Shown in pieces: positions 22,508-31,730 of a stretch of 41,959 bases of DNA (within the stretch, counting starts at the first letter, position 1; each line of letters starts with the position of its first letter). The DNA lies in contig NZ_AUUU01000062.1 in assembly GCF_002760435.1 (NCBI RefSeq), positions 1 through 41,959 on the forward strand, in the 5' to 3' direction. A model generated the notes under the pieces. That model made no database searches. It saw nothing but the letters and a program-made list of their open reading frames with translations, and had not been told where the DNA came from. Source of the DNA: Clostridium sp. LS (GTDB taxonomy: Bacteria; Bacillota; Clostridia; Clostridiales; Clostridiaceae). The position numbers and the translations under genes are program-made.

Positions 22508-24784
22508 CTATTTTTCAAGCATTCTCATAACTATTTTTTCAGCAGTTATTGGTAATGTTCTTATATTTACTTTTGTAGCATTATATACAGCATTAACTAA
22601 AGCTGGTGATGGTGTATTAATTACAATTTCACCTATCGATTTTGCTCCAAATGGTCCACTTGGTTCAAAGCTGCTTTCAAATTCTACCCTTATATTTCCT
22701 ACATCAAGACGGGTTGGTATTTTGTATTGAAGGAATGAATCATTTCTCATCCTTCCATTCATATCATAAGTAATATCTTCATATAAAGCCATTCCAATCC
22801 CTTGAACAATTCCACCCTCTGTTTGAATTCGTGCAAGATTTGGATTTATAACAGTTCCACAATCTACAACTGCAACATAATCTATTATTTCAAGCTTTCC
22901 AGTTAATTTATCTATTTCAGTTTCCACAATTCCAACCATGAATGGTGGTGGTGAAATTGGTGAAGAATTTGATTCGCTAGCGCTTAACATACTGCTTCCC
23001 GCAAGATATGTTGCATCAGCTAATTCTTTTAAAGTTATGTTTTTATTATCTTCAAGTGAGAATATTTTTTCACCATCGAACTCTAAATTCCCAGCTGGGC
23101 AATCAAGGATCTTAGCACTTTCTTCTATTATCTTTTTCCTCAAAGTATCACAAGTCTTAACCACTGCTCCTCCAGTAATATAAGTTGTACTTGAAGCGTA
23201 AGAACCAGTATCGTATGGTGATTGATCAGTATCAACTCCATGAACAACTATATTATCAACATGACAATCTAAGCAATCTGCTGCCATTTGAGCAAGTATT
23301 GTGTCACATCCCATTCCCATTTCTGATGCCCCTATCATTAAAGTATAGAATCCATCATCATTTAATTTTATCTCAACAGCTGCTGTATCTACATTAGATA
23401 TTCCAGATCCCTGCATAGCCATCGCTACACCAACTGATCTTACTTTTCCATTTCCCATATCTCTACAAGGATATTTTTTATCCCAGTCTATCATTTCTTT
23501 AGCTTTTTCTAAGCACTTATCTAGTGCACAACTCCTAGCAGTTTCATTATAGTAAGCAGGCATAACTTGTCCTTCTCTTACCATGTTAATTTCTCTTATT
23601 TTAATTGGGTCCATATTAAGTTTTGCTGCTAATTCATTAACTGCTGATTCTACTGCAAATAATCCTTGTGTAGCTCCATATCCCCTATAAGCTCCGCCAC
23701 CCATAGTATTTGAATATACAACATCAAAATTAAATCTATAAGCACTAGCTTTTCCATAAAGCGGCATTGATTTGTGTCCAGATAATCCAACTGTAGTTGG
23801 GCCATGTTCACCATATGCTCCTGCATTTGATAGTGTATAAACATCTATAGCTTTAATTACACCATTTTTATCTGCACCTAATCTAACTTTTATCTCCATT
23901 TCATGTCTAGGACTTCCGCTAGTCATACTTTCTTTTCTAGTAAAAATCATCTTAGCTGGCTTTCCTGTTTTTAATGTTACTATTGCTGGAAAAACTTCTG
24001 CTACAACACTTTGCTTAGCACCAAAGCCTCCTCCAATTCTTGGCTTAATTACTCTTATTTTAGATTTTGGTATTTCAAGAGCATTTGATAATATACGTCT
24101 TACATGGAAAGGAATTTGAGTTGAACTTGTTATGTTTAGCCTTCCATAAGTATCTAGTTCAGTAAATGTTCTAAAAGTTTCCATCATAGCTTGGCTATTA
24201 GCTTTTGTATGATAAGTTTCCTCAATTACATAGTCACATTTACTTAATTCGTCTTCTACATTTCCAATTTCCATTTCACCACATGAGCAAATATTTCTTT
24301 TTGCATCAGTTCCAACATCGCATAATGATTTAAAATCCTCTTCTGGATGAACTAAAATTTTATTATCTTTAGCTTCTCTAAAATCCAAAATAGCATCTAG
24401 AACTTCATATTTTACTTTAATTAATTTTAGTGCTTTATCTACACATTTATCATTAATACCAGCAACTATAGCTACTGGATCCCCAACACATCTAATTCTT
24501 TTATCTAAAATTAATCTATCATAAGGGCTTGGCTCTGGATAAGATTGCCCTGCCATAGTAAATCTAGATTTAGGAACATCTTTATATGTTAAAATACACT
24601 CAATGCCTGGTACCTTACCAGCTATTTCTATGTTAATGTCTTCTACCAAAGCATGAGCATGCGGGCTTCTTAAGACTTTTACTATTAAACAATTACTTGG
24701 TGCTATATCATCTGTATATACTGGTTTACCTGTTATAAGCGACATTGCATCTTTTTTTCTTATCCCCTTGTTTACAAAACTCAT
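22508..24784 (-). CDS. xdhA: Molybdenum hydroxylase, molybdopterin subunit (first xdh operon)
   Basis: 758 aa xanthine-dehydrogenase-family large subunit. It has GGGFGAKQ (251-258), GGGAYRGYG (R367), the GASEMGMG cofactor loop and catalytic Glu719 in GAKSIGE. At the position where xanthine dehydrogenases usually have GGKE (bovine Glu802), this enzyme has Gln258, unlike the other two large subunits in the window, which keep Glu. Substrate preference may therefore differ (another purine or N-heterocycle, or an aldehyde). The ATG at 24784 has AGGAGA 6 nt upstream. It is the third gene of the FAD-FeS-Mo operon. Confidence 0.9.
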   Translation of the reverse strand: MSFVNKGIRKKDAMSLITGKPVYTDDIAPSNCLIVKVLRSPHAHALVEDINIEIAGKVPGIECILTYKDVPKSRFTMAGQSYPEPSPYDRLILDKRIRCVGDPVAIVAGINDKCVDKALKLIKVKYEVLDAILDFREAKDNKILVHPEEDFKSLCDVGTDAKRNICSCGEMEIGNVEDELSKCDYVIEETYHTKANSQAMMETFRTFTELDTYGRLNITSSTQIPFHVRRILSNALEIPKSKIRVIKPRIGGGFGAKQSVVAEVFPAIVTLKTGKPAKMIFTRKESMTSGSPRHEMEIKVRLGADKNGVIKAIDVYTLSNAGAYGEHGPTTVGLSGHKSMPLYGKASAYRFNFDVVYSNTMGGGAYRGYGATQGLFAVESAVNELAAKLNMDPIKIREINMVREGQVMPAYYNETARSCALDKCLEKAKEMIDWDKKYPCRDMGNGKVRSVGVAMAMQGSGISNVDTAAVEIKLNDDGFYTLMIGASEMGMGCDTILAQMAADCLDCHVDNIVVHGVDTDQSPYDTGSYASSTTYITGGAVVKTCDTLRKKIIEESAKILDCPAGNLEFDGEKIFSLEDNKNITLKELADATYLAGSSMLSASESNSSPISPPPFMVGIVETEIDKLTGKLEIIDYVAVVDCGTVINPNLARIQTEGGIVQGIGMALYEDITYDMNGRMRNDSFLQYKIPTRLDVGNIRVEFESSFEPSGPFGAKSIGEIVINTPSPALVNAVYNATKVNIRTLPITAEKIVMRMLEK

Positions 24785-24821
24785 TTTAATTCTCCTTATT
24801 TAATAATTAATTGTTCATTTC

Positions 24822-25271
24822 TTAATTTATATTTAAATACTTCTTTACTGCTCTTAACTGACTCATATATCCTGTGCAGCGACATAAATTTCCTACAAGA
24901 TATTGTTTAATTTCTTCTTCAGTTGGATTTTTTAACTCTTTTTTCATTGCTAAAACATTCATCACAAAACCAGGACTGCAAAAACCACATTGTTCTGCTC
25001 CTTGGTCTGCCATAAATGCTCCAAATTCTTCCGCCTCATCTTGTAAGCCTTCAAGAGTTGTTACGTGGAATCCGTTTGCTTTAACAGCTAAAGTACTACA
25101 TGATAAAATTGGTTTTCCTTCTAAATGCACAGTACATAATCCGCAATTTGCAGTTTCACAGCCTCTTTTAACGCTGTAAAATCCCTTACTTCTTAAATAA
25201 TCAATTAGTAGCATATCAACTTGTATATCATCTTCAAACAATTTATTATTTATCCACAATTTAATTTGCAT
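24822..25271 (-). CDS. xdhC: Molybdenum hydroxylase, [2Fe-2S] subunit (first xdh operon)
   Basis: 149 aa. It carries both [2Fe-2S] sites: the plant-type site C38, C43, C46, C58 and the helical-bundle site C95, C98, C130, C132 (QCGFCSPG ... CRCTGY). It passes electrons from the molybdenum centre to the FAD subunit. It overlaps the end of the FAD gene by 11 bp and lies 37 bp upstream of xdhA, so the three are translated together. Confidence 0.95.
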   Translation of the reverse strand: MQIKLWINNKLFEDDIQVDMLLIDYLRSKGFYSVKRGCETANCGLCTVHLEGKPILSCSTLAVKANGFHVTTLEGLQDEAEEFGAFMADQGAEQCGFCSPGFVMNVLAMKKELKNPTEEEIKQYLVGNLCRCTGYMSQLRAVKKYLNIN

Positions 25272-26061
25272 AAGTGCCTCCTACAATTTCCTCTATTGCT
25301 CTATTAATAAATACTTTAGCTAAAATTTGCCTATACTCCTTACTACCTCGCATATTGCTTCCAAATTTCACATTTTTAGCGATATCGCTTAATAAAGAAT
25401 CAATTTCTTCCTTACTTGGAACTTCACTAAGTATCTCTTCTGAACTACTTACAACCATCGCTCTTTGTGGTCTAGCCCCTAATACTATTTTCCATTTACC
25501 TTCATTTCTAGAAACTGCTGCTGCTAATGTTGGAATATCTGTAGCACTCATTCTATGTGTCAAATATGATACTGATCTAGAATCTTTCTTTATTATTATT
25601 CTTAATAAAATATCATTATCATACTGCATATCCTTATATACTTCTAATGGAATTATTCCACCTTTATAAAGCTCTACATAAGTATCTAAGGCCATTAATA
25701 CTGTTAAAATATCAGAAAAACCAAAGCGTGAATAAATGCTTCCTCCAATAGTTGCACAGTTTCTAAATTGTACTCCAACTATATGTACTAGGGATTTAGC
25801 TATTGCACCATTAAAATAGGAATTTAGTGATTTATGCACTTCTAATTCTCTCAATGTACACATACATCCTATTTTAAAAGATTCTTCATCTTCTTCAATT
25901 TTATCTAGCCCAACCTTAGATAAATCAATTGCTGTATCAATATTACGGTTTCCCATTTTAAGCCATGCTATTCCACCTAAAATAGTATTATTTCTTTTTT
26001 GGTTTAATTCGTATGCTTGTTCCAGGTTTTCCACTACAACATAATTCTTAATAGTAAACAA
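25261..26061 (-). CDS. xdhB: Molybdenum hydroxylase, FAD subunit (first xdh operon)
   Basis: 266 aa CoxM/XdhB-type FAD-binding protein. It has the first FAD loop in a diverged form (ILGGIAWLKMG instead of AGGTDL) and the second as RNCATIGGSI. The start is TTG at 26061 with GGAGG 10 nt upstream; no better ATG exists. It is the first gene of the operon, preceded by about 370 bp of noncoding DNA. It would give this hydroxylase an NAD(H)-linked exit for electrons. Confidence 0.88.
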   Translation of the reverse strand: MFTIKNYVVVENLEQAYELNQKRNNTILGGIAWLKMGNRNIDTAIDLSKVGLDKIEEDEESFKIGCMCTLRELEVHKSLNSYFNGAIAKSLVHIVGVQFRNCATIGGSIYSRFGFSDILTVLMALDTYVELYKGGIIPLEVYKDMQYDNDILLRIIIKKDSRSVSYLTHRMSATDIPTLAAAVSRNEGKWKIVLGARPQRAMVVSSSEEILSEVPSKEEIDSLLSDIAKNVKFGSNMRGSKEYRQILAKVFINRAIEEIVGGTYAN

Positions 26062-26431
26062 ATTCTTCTTACCTCCGTTTTATTTCATATGTAAAAATAT
26101 TTTCAATAATTAATTACTAATTTTCTGTATAGTATTTTTATAAATAGTTTAGTTGAATTTAATACATTAAAATATCCACCAAATATTTTGCAAAGATAAT
26201 TTAGTGGATGTTTTAAAATTTTTAGTATTTCATAAAAATTCTCTGCTGTCTTAGCACTTATTTTACAATTTTCTTACTTATATTTAGATAATGAATATAA
26301 ATAAGTTTAGTATTTGTAAATTAATTTTATCACACTTACCATTCATATTCTAGTACTTTTTGTCGTTATTTCGCGTAAATGTTCGTCTTATTCCTATACT
26401 TATACAATTTTACAACCCTAAGGTTCGCATT
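26062..26431. other. Intergenic leader of the first xdh operon
   Basis: 370 bp between the mocA terminator and xdhB. It contains a hairpin (ATCCAC ... GTGGAT, within 26168-26213) whose arms match over about 16 bp with two mismatches. I see no known riboswitch core, no -24/-12 promoter and no convincing sigma-A promoter in this very AT-rich stretch. The hairpin could be an attenuator in a long leader. Confidence 0.5.
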
Positions 26432-26470
26432 AAAAAAGAGATGAGTTACCAGCTGCTCATCTCTTTTTTT
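26432..26470 (-). terminator. Terminator of the selenium-cofactor operon
   Basis: AAAAAAGAGATGAG (26432-26445) pairs with CTCATCTCTTTTTT (26456-26469) around a 10-nt loop. The mocA TGA stop (26457-26459) lies in the stem, and T residues follow in either direction. Confidence 0.8.
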
Positions 26471-27035
26471 CTATATCATATAATTCTTTTTTCGTATCAA
26501 TGTCTGTTATTTCTAATTTATCATAAATTTCTGTTGTTACTAAATCATCTAAGTTTTTATTTATTATATACTTTCCACCAATATCACCTTTTAAGTTCAG
26601 CAAATCATTTTTATATTTATTTGAAAAAATAGTTGGATTACATAGATTACCTTTGTATGCAATGCAGGCTAATCCTTTATGACTTTTTGTAAACTCATTT
26701 ATCAATGCCTCTAGACTATTTAATGATATAAATGGTTGATCGCATACCATAAACATGTATGCATCTGCATCTTTAGAACTTTGCACTCCAAGTTTAATTG
26801 AATGAGATATTCCAAGCTCGCTATTGTAATTCATAATAACTTCTATGTTACACTTTGACAATGCTCCTTTAATTTCTTCATATTGTGTTACTACAATTAT
26901 CTTATTAAAGCTTATTTTTGAAACTATTTCAATAGCATTCATATACATAGGCTTATCATTAACTATAGTAAGCAATTTATTTCCTTCAAATCTACTACTA
27001 TTTCCTGCCGCTAGTAAAATTAAATTTATTTTCAT
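26457..27035 (-). CDS. mocA: MocA-like molybdenum cofactor nucleotidyltransferase
   Basis: 192 aa NTP-transferase with LLAAGNSSRFEGNKLL (7-22) and the metal-binding CDQPF (about 98-102). MocA attaches CMP to molybdopterin; homologues accompany YqeB, YqeC and SelD in selenium-dependent molybdenum hydroxylase systems. The ATG at 27035 has no Shine-Dalgarno at normal distance: the only GGAGG is about 22 nt upstream, so translation is weak, coupled, or starts at a nearby non-ATG codon. It is the last gene of the operon. Confidence 0.88.
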   Translation of the reverse strand: MKINLILLAAGNSSRFEGNKLLTIVNDKPMYMNAIEIVSKISFNKIIVVTQYEEIKGALSKCNIEVIMNYNSELGISHSIKLGVQSSKDADAYMFMVCDQPFISLNSLEALINEFTKSHKGLACIAYKGNLCNPTIFSNKYKNDLLNLKGDIGGKYIINKNLDDLVTTEIYDKLEITDIDTKKELYDIEKKR

Positions 27036-27093
27036 TATGTTAATCTTTTAATTATACCTCCAAGTAAACTTTTGTATAATTCCTTTCATCACT

Positions 27094-27852
27094 TTATTTA
27101 AATTTTCTGTATCCAATAGTAGCTGCGCCAATTGCACCAGCATACTGACTTAAAGTATTGGTTAGTACTTTTTTATTAAGATAACTTTCAAGTGTTGTTC
27201 TAAATGTTTCAGAAGCCGCAAGCCCGCCACTAAAAAATATATCTCCATTCAAATTTATTTTTTGTGCAAAATTAGCTGTTCTTTTGCAAATTGAATGAAT
27301 AATTCCAAACGCTATATCGCCTCTATGCACATCATTCGCTAAAAGGCTAATAATTTCACTTTCTGCAAAGACAGTGCACATGTTAGATATACTTACTGGA
27401 TTTCTATTTTTAACGAACTCATCAATATTAGAAATATCTTCTTCTAAAATTCTCATCATAACTTCAACAAATCTACCAGTTCCAGCAGCGCATTTATCAT
27501 TCATAACAAAATCTACAACATTTAATGAATTATCTAGTAAAATAGCTTTAGAATCCTGCCCACCTATATCTATAACTCCTCTAATAGTAGGAGCAAGAAA
27601 AGCTGCTCCTTGGGCATGACAGGTTATTTCTGTAATAGTTTTATCTGCTTCTTTTAATAGGTTTCTACCATACCCTGTAGCTATAGTATATTTAACGTCC
27701 TCAGAATAAAGTTCTTCATAAATTTTATAAATGCTCTCCTTTGGCTTTGCAGAAGTCTTTAAAATCATTGTTTTAACAATTGTCTTGCCATCAAATAACA
27801 CACCTTTTGTAGTTGTTGATCCAGAATCAATTCCTAAAGTATATTTGTTCAT
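27094..27852 (-). CDS. ATPase activator of a double-cubane / 2-hydroxyacyl-CoA dehydratase-type reductase
   Basis: 252 aa BadF/BadG/HgdC-type ASKHA ATPase. It has GIDSGSTTTKG (7-17), VIDIGGQDSKA, the cluster cysteines C121 (NDKCAAGTGRF) and C159 (SNMCTVFAESE), and FSGGLA. As a homodimer it would hold one [4Fe-4S] between subunits and use ATP to push single low-potential electrons into its partner. The partner is the gene 29 bp upstream. AAGGGG precedes the ATG at 27852. No acyl-CoA dehydratase subunits, CoA-transferases or acyl-CoA dehydrogenases are near, so an amino acid fermentation role is unlikely. Confidence 0.9.
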   Translation of the reverse strand: MNKYTLGIDSGSTTTKGVLFDGKTIVKTMILKTSAKPKESIYKIYEELYSEDVKYTIATGYGRNLLKEADKTITEITCHAQGAAFLAPTIRGVIDIGGQDSKAILLDNSLNVVDFVMNDKCAAGTGRFVEVMMRILEEDISNIDEFVKNRNPVSISNMCTVFAESEIISLLANDVHRGDIAFGIIHSICKRTANFAQKINLNGDIFFSGGLAASETFRTTLESYLNKKVLTNTLSQYAGAIGAATIGYRKFK

Positions 27853-27881
27853 AATTTATCCCCTTAGATTCTTAATAGGTA

Positions 27882-29033
27882 TTAAAGCATTTCTATAAAT
27901 GCAGCCATTCTAGTATTTAATTGACCTATATCATTAGTAGAAAAATCAGTTTCAACACTCATATATGGCTTGCTTTTCTCACTATTTACAAATCGCTTAA
28001 TTGATAGAGTTTCTACACTATATGTATGACAAGCTGTCAGTATTACATCAACAACAGCATCTACTTTATACTCATCAATCATCTTGTTAAGAAGTTTAAT
28101 CCTATTAGGATTAGGAGTCATGCATGAACACCCAATTGATAAATATTTACGAGAAAGAGCATCATAAACATCTGGATTATTTTCATCTACTAATTCATCA
28201 ACAGCTTTTGCAACACTGCAATTTTCAAAAGCAACTACATAAGCTCCATTATCTTCAATTGCTTTAATAACTTTTTCAGCCGCCCCGCCAATAGGACACC
28301 CGGTAATTAATATACGCGGTTTAGATTCATATTTCTTTGTGATTTCATACTCAGAATTAATTTTTTCAATTAGCTCATCCATTTGTTTAGGAATTTCTTC
28401 TTTATCAAAGCTAAATGTTGTTCCATTTATAACTTTAAAAATATCTTGCCCTAACATTGCAACTGGTTCTTTTTTACCAAGTTCATAAAATCTTTTTAAT
28501 GCTTTACGCTCATTATTTTTTACTTTAATTGCTTCTCTTATATCATTTTCACTTATTTTTACACCAAATAATTCTTCCAAACTCTTTGTTAATTTAATGA
28601 TTTCATTTTTCCATAGCTTAAGTCCCCCTTCACTTTGAGAATTTGGAAGTTCCATAACATGCACTGGTTTAAAATCAGAAAGATACTCATACATTTTCTT
28701 TTTACCATCACAAGTTGTTTCCCCAACAATCAGGTCTGAAAAGAAAAAGAATGGACATTTATCAGTTTTTGCAAAACCATAGCTTGATTTGATTAATGGA
28801 CATAAATTACGTGGAAGGTCTTGTTCTGCATCCACAATAGTTTCATCAGATGTCGCACAAAGGGAAACAGTAGCAGCCCCCATAGCTAGTGCTATTTCTT
28901 GTGGAAAATAAGTACAAAATACACCTATTAAAGGTATATCTTTATCCTTAAGTTCCTTAGCTTTAATAAACGCATTTCTTCTGCCTTCTGCAAATTCTTC
29001 AAAGATTTCTGGTAAGTTCTTTTGCAATTTCAT
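27882..29033 (-). CDS. Double-cubane-cluster-type anaerobic reductase
   Basis: 383 aa HgdB/BcrB-like fold (2-hydroxyacyl-CoA dehydratase D superfamily) but encoded as a single subunit. Cysteines at 40, 59, 78, 93, 108, 246, 272, 302, 304 and 335 include the well-placed RNLCPL, ETTCDGKKK, TGCPIGG and GCSCMTP, the pattern expected of double-cubane [8Fe-9S] proteins. Such proteins, with an ATPase activator, do ATP-driven low-potential reductions of small molecules. The ATG at 29033 lies 8 nt after GGGGG. It is placed between selD and its activator inside the selenium-cofactor operon. A role in reducing a selenium or sulfur species, or the molybdenum-selenium cofactor itself, is inference. Confidence 0.85.
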   Translation of the reverse strand: MKLQKNLPEIFEEFAEGRRNAFIKAKELKDKDIPLIGVFCTYFPQEIALAMGAATVSLCATSDETIVDAEQDLPRNLCPLIKSSYGFAKTDKCPFFFFSDLIVGETTCDGKKKMYEYLSDFKPVHVMELPNSQSEGGLKLWKNEIIKLTKSLEELFGVKISENDIREAIKVKNNERKALKRFYELGKKEPVAMLGQDIFKVINGTTFSFDKEEIPKQMDELIEKINSEYEITKKYESKPRILITGCPIGGAAEKVIKAIEDNGAYVVAFENCSVAKAVDELVDENNPDVYDALSRKYLSIGCSCMTPNPNRIKLLNKMIDEYKVDAVVDVILTACHTYSVETLSIKRFVNSEKSKPYMSVETDFSTNDIGQLNTRMAAFIEML

Positions 29034-29123
29034 AATCACTGCCCCCAATTTATATTATTCTTTAATTTTCCATTTAGCTTGCTCACCTATCTCTGTATAT
29101 TACTCCTAAATTTATATTTTTTA

Positions 29124-30161
29124 TTATTTAATAATTATATGTTTATCACCCTTATCAACAACTTGCCCAATTACTTTTGCATATGAGGTAAATTCTTCAA
29201 TTCTTGATAAGTACTCACTAACATTCTTTTCTGAAATTGAAATCAATAAGCCGCCTGAAGTTTGTGGGTCCATTAAAATATCCTGTAGCTCCTGTTTAAT
29301 ATCTGAAGCCAAAGTGAATTTACCATTTAAATAATCGAGATTATTATACATCCCTTCAGGTATGATACCCATTCTAGCATAGTCTAAAGCTCCCTCTATA
29401 ATAGGTACACAATCACTAAAAATCTCTATAGCTTTATTACTTCCGCTTGCCATTTCATAACTATGACCAATTAAACTAAACCCAGTTATATCAGTACATG
29501 AATGTATCTCGAGTCCAGACATGCATTCTTTAGCATATTTATTCAATGTGGACATTATAGATGTAACTTCTTTTATCTTACTTTCAGTTAACAACTCCGC
29601 TTTAGCAGCAGTATTCATTATTCCAATACCTAATGGTTTTGTAAGTATAAGTATATCTCCGCTCTGTGCATTGCTATTTGAAAGTATCTCACTTGGATGT
29701 GCAAATCCACTTACGCAAAGGCCATATTTAGGAGTTGGATCTGAGATAGTATGCCCTCCAGCAATTACAGCACCCGCTTCCTTGACTTTCTCATACCCAC
29801 CAGCAAGGATATCATGCATAGTTGATGTATCTAAGCAGGAAGGAAAGCATAGTAAATTCATAGCTATTGCTGGATTTCCACCCATTGCATAAATGTCGCT
29901 AAGAGCATTAGCGGCTGCAATTTGACCAAAAGCGTATGGATCATCAACCATTGGTGGAAAAAAATCCACTGTTTGAATTGCCACTGTATTATCATTAACT
30001 TTGTATACACAAGCGTCATCATTAGTATCAAATCCAACGAGTAAATTAGAATTTTCGAATTTAGGCAGCTTGCTTAAAACATTATGAAGCACACCAGGAC
30101 CAACTTTTGCAGCACATCCTGAAGTTTTAACCAGACTAGTAAGTTTAATATTCTTTGACAT
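29124..30161 (-). CDS. selD: Selenide, water dikinase
   Basis: 345 aa PurM/AIR-synthetase fold. The glycine-rich start SGCAAKVGPG holds the catalytic C16 and K19; the cysteine is an ordinary TGT codon, not selenocysteine. TVDFFPPMVDDPYAFG, NALSDIYAMGG and DPQTSGGLL are typical. It makes selenophosphate from selenide and ATP. The start is the ATG at 30161 with GGGGTG upstream. No selA, selB or selC is seen here, and the neighbours are Moco-selenium genes, so it serves at least the molybdenum hydroxylase cofactor. Confidence 0.97.
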   Translation of the reverse strand: MSKNIKLTSLVKTSGCAAKVGPGVLHNVLSKLPKFENSNLLVGFDTNDDACVYKVNDNTVAIQTVDFFPPMVDDPYAFGQIAAANALSDIYAMGGNPAIAMNLLCFPSCLDTSTMHDILAGGYEKVKEAGAVIAGGHTISDPTPKYGLCVSGFAHPSEILSNSNAQSGDILILTKPLGIGIMNTAAKAELLTESKIKEVTSIMSTLNKYAKECMSGLEIHSCTDITGFSLIGHSYEMASGSNKAIEIFSDCVPIIEGALDYARMGIIPEGMYNNLDYLNGKFTLASDIKQELQDILMDPQTSGGLLISISEKNVSEYLSRIEEFTSYAKVIGQVVDKGDKHIIIK

Positions 30162-30179
30162 ATAACACCCCACTCATAC

Positions 30180-30206
30180 AGTTTACAGTTTACAATTTAC
30201 AGTTGC
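30180..30206. repeat. Short tandem repeat between yedF and selD
   Basis: Three 7-bp units in a row (AGTTTAC, AGTTTAC, AATTTAC; 30180-30200) are followed by a partial fourth (AGTTGC). This is a minor low-complexity repeat in a 54-bp gap. Confidence 0.6.
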
Positions 30207-30215
30207 TTGCTCTTG

Positions 30216-30833
30216 CTAAAGTGTAATAACTTTTGATGATTCTTTCATAGCATTTGTTATGTCATACATATTGCTTATTTTTCCTACCTTTAAGCTGCTT
30301 TCTAATTTATAAAAATTAAGACATGCTCCACAAGTTAGTATTTCAACACCTTTATTTTCTAAATCTTTAATATGTTCTATCGCTTGTTCATTTAAAGTTG
30401 GAACTTTTACACCATCATTCATAAATAAAATTGATTTAGGTAAATCTTCACCTTCTGCTATTGTATAAAAAAACATTTTTATTAGTGATTTTCCAAGTTC
30501 TTCATTTCCAGCTCCAATAATTTCTTTTCCTATAAAGACAGACCAACTACCTGTATGAGTAGTATTCCCCTCTAATTTTTCTAATACTTGATTACATTCT
30601 ACACACTCATTATCCTTGCTTTTATCACTTAAAAATGTAACTTTAAATACATCAGTATCTTCTTTTGTATATGTTGATAAACCTTGGCTGTTAGCTAATT
30701 TTTCAAGATTCTGTACCGCTATTTTATTATCAACTTCAACGATAAAATCCCTAACTCCTTTATCTATTTCTTTTTTTGCCATTATTACTGGAGTTGGACA
30801 TTCTTTTCCTTTAGCGTCAATTACTTTATTCAT
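30216..30833 (-). CDS. yedF: YedF-type sulfurtransferase-like selenium-metabolism protein
   Basis: 205 aa. The N-terminal TusA/SirA-like domain has the CPTP motif with C12. The C-terminal half is DsrE-like with ILTCGACLNFY. This two-domain form is the YedF family linked to selenium metabolism, thought to carry Se or S as a persulfide or perselenide. The ATG at 30833 has AGGAGA 10 nt upstream. It lies between yqeB and selD and probably delivers selenium to or from SelD. Confidence 0.92.
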   Translation of the reverse strand: MNKVIDAKGKECPTPVIMAKKEIDKGVRDFIVEVDNKIAVQNLEKLANSQGLSTYTKEDTDVFKVTFLSDKSKDNECVECNQVLEKLEGNTTHTGSWSVFIGKEIIGAGNEELGKSLIKMFFYTIAEGEDLPKSILFMNDGVKVPTLNEQAIEHIKDLENKGVEILTCGACLNFYKLESSLKVGKISNMYDITNAMKESSKVITL

Positions 30834-30894
30834 ATTTTAACTATCTCCTTATTAAAGAATTTTATTAAATTTAAATAGATATTCCACATTACTA

Positions 30895-31686
30895 TTAATT
30901 TTCTTGAGTATTACTAAGAAATAAAATTCCTTCTAAAACACCACCCGCAATAGATCTTGCTTTATCTGATATTGTAAAACAGTGATTCCTTTCACATCTT
31001 GGATCTATATCACCACTCTTCATACCTTTATAGACTTCTAATCCCTCTTGAAGCATTCCTCTCACTATTCCACTTAACTGAGCGTAAATTGGAGCGTTAT
31101 TCACATATGCTACAATATCTCCTTTTTGAACGTAATCCCCTATTTTAGATACCGGCATAATTTTGCCATCATCTTCTGCTCTTATTATTCTTTCTATTGT
31201 ATAACCACCTATATTCCCTGGAATTCCAGTATTGGGTATAGCACTTCCCTTATATATTGCTTTTCCCAAATAATGACCTCTTTGTGTCTCAACAACACAA
31301 TGACAATCAATTCCTGCCTCAAATCCTGGTCCAAGTGCAATTACAATTTTGGCATCATTGATGTTCGTTCCTAAATTTTTCTTTGCTATTATAGCATCAA
31401 TTACTACATCGGGTTTTATATCCTCTATGATTCTTGCATTTTCATCCACTATTACGGCTATATCTCCATTTTTAATAATCTTATAAATATCATCCTTTTT
31501 ATATGCTAAAACAGCTCTTATCCCTTCAACATCTACTTCCTTGTCGTATACTGCCTGTGAAAAAGCCACTGTTCTTCTAACCGTCGTTGGCTTAGGAATT
31601 TCTGTCATAACTATATCAAATCCACATTTTTTCAATCTATGAGCTACCCCTGTTGCTAAATCTCCAGCACCTTTTATTAATATCAT
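30895..31686 (-). CDS. yqeB: Selenium-dependent molybdenum cofactor biosynthesis protein YqeB
   Basis: 263 aa, beginning ILIKGAGDLATGVAHRL (Rossmann-like glycine-rich start) and containing ALGPGFEAGIDCHCVVETQRGH, features of the YqeB family that co-occurs with selenium-dependent molybdenum hydroxylases. Its biochemical step is unproven; it is thought to act in putting selenium on the cofactor. The ATG at 31686 matches the family start, though AAAGGAG lies 15 nt away, longer than usual; a GTG at 31716 is the alternative. It is 44 bp downstream of yqeC. Confidence 0.92.
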   Translation of the reverse strand: MILIKGAGDLATGVAHRLKKCGFDIVMTEIPKPTTVRRTVAFSQAVYDKEVDVEGIRAVLAYKKDDIYKIIKNGDIAVIVDENARIIEDIKPDVVIDAIIAKKNLGTNINDAKIVIALGPGFEAGIDCHCVVETQRGHYLGKAIYKGSAIPNTGIPGNIGGYTIERIIRAEDDGKIMPVSKIGDYVQKGDIVAYVNNAPIYAQLSGIVRGMLQEGLEVYKGMKSGDIDPRCERNHCFTISDKARSIAGGVLEGILFLSNTQEN

Positions 31687-31730
31687 ATTTATATTTGTAT
31701 TCTCCTTTCTAAACACTATGACTCGTAAGT

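Noticed and set aside
27094..29033. 2-hydroxyacyl-CoA dehydratase for amino acid fermentation
   Set aside because: A second dehydratase subunit, CoA-transferase and acyl-CoA dehydrogenase genes are all missing; the single-subunit form and its cysteines fit the double-cubane reductase group better.
30105..30125. Possible selenocysteine in SelD
   Set aside because: The catalytic codon reads TGT (Cys), and the protein is complete without any in-frame TGA.
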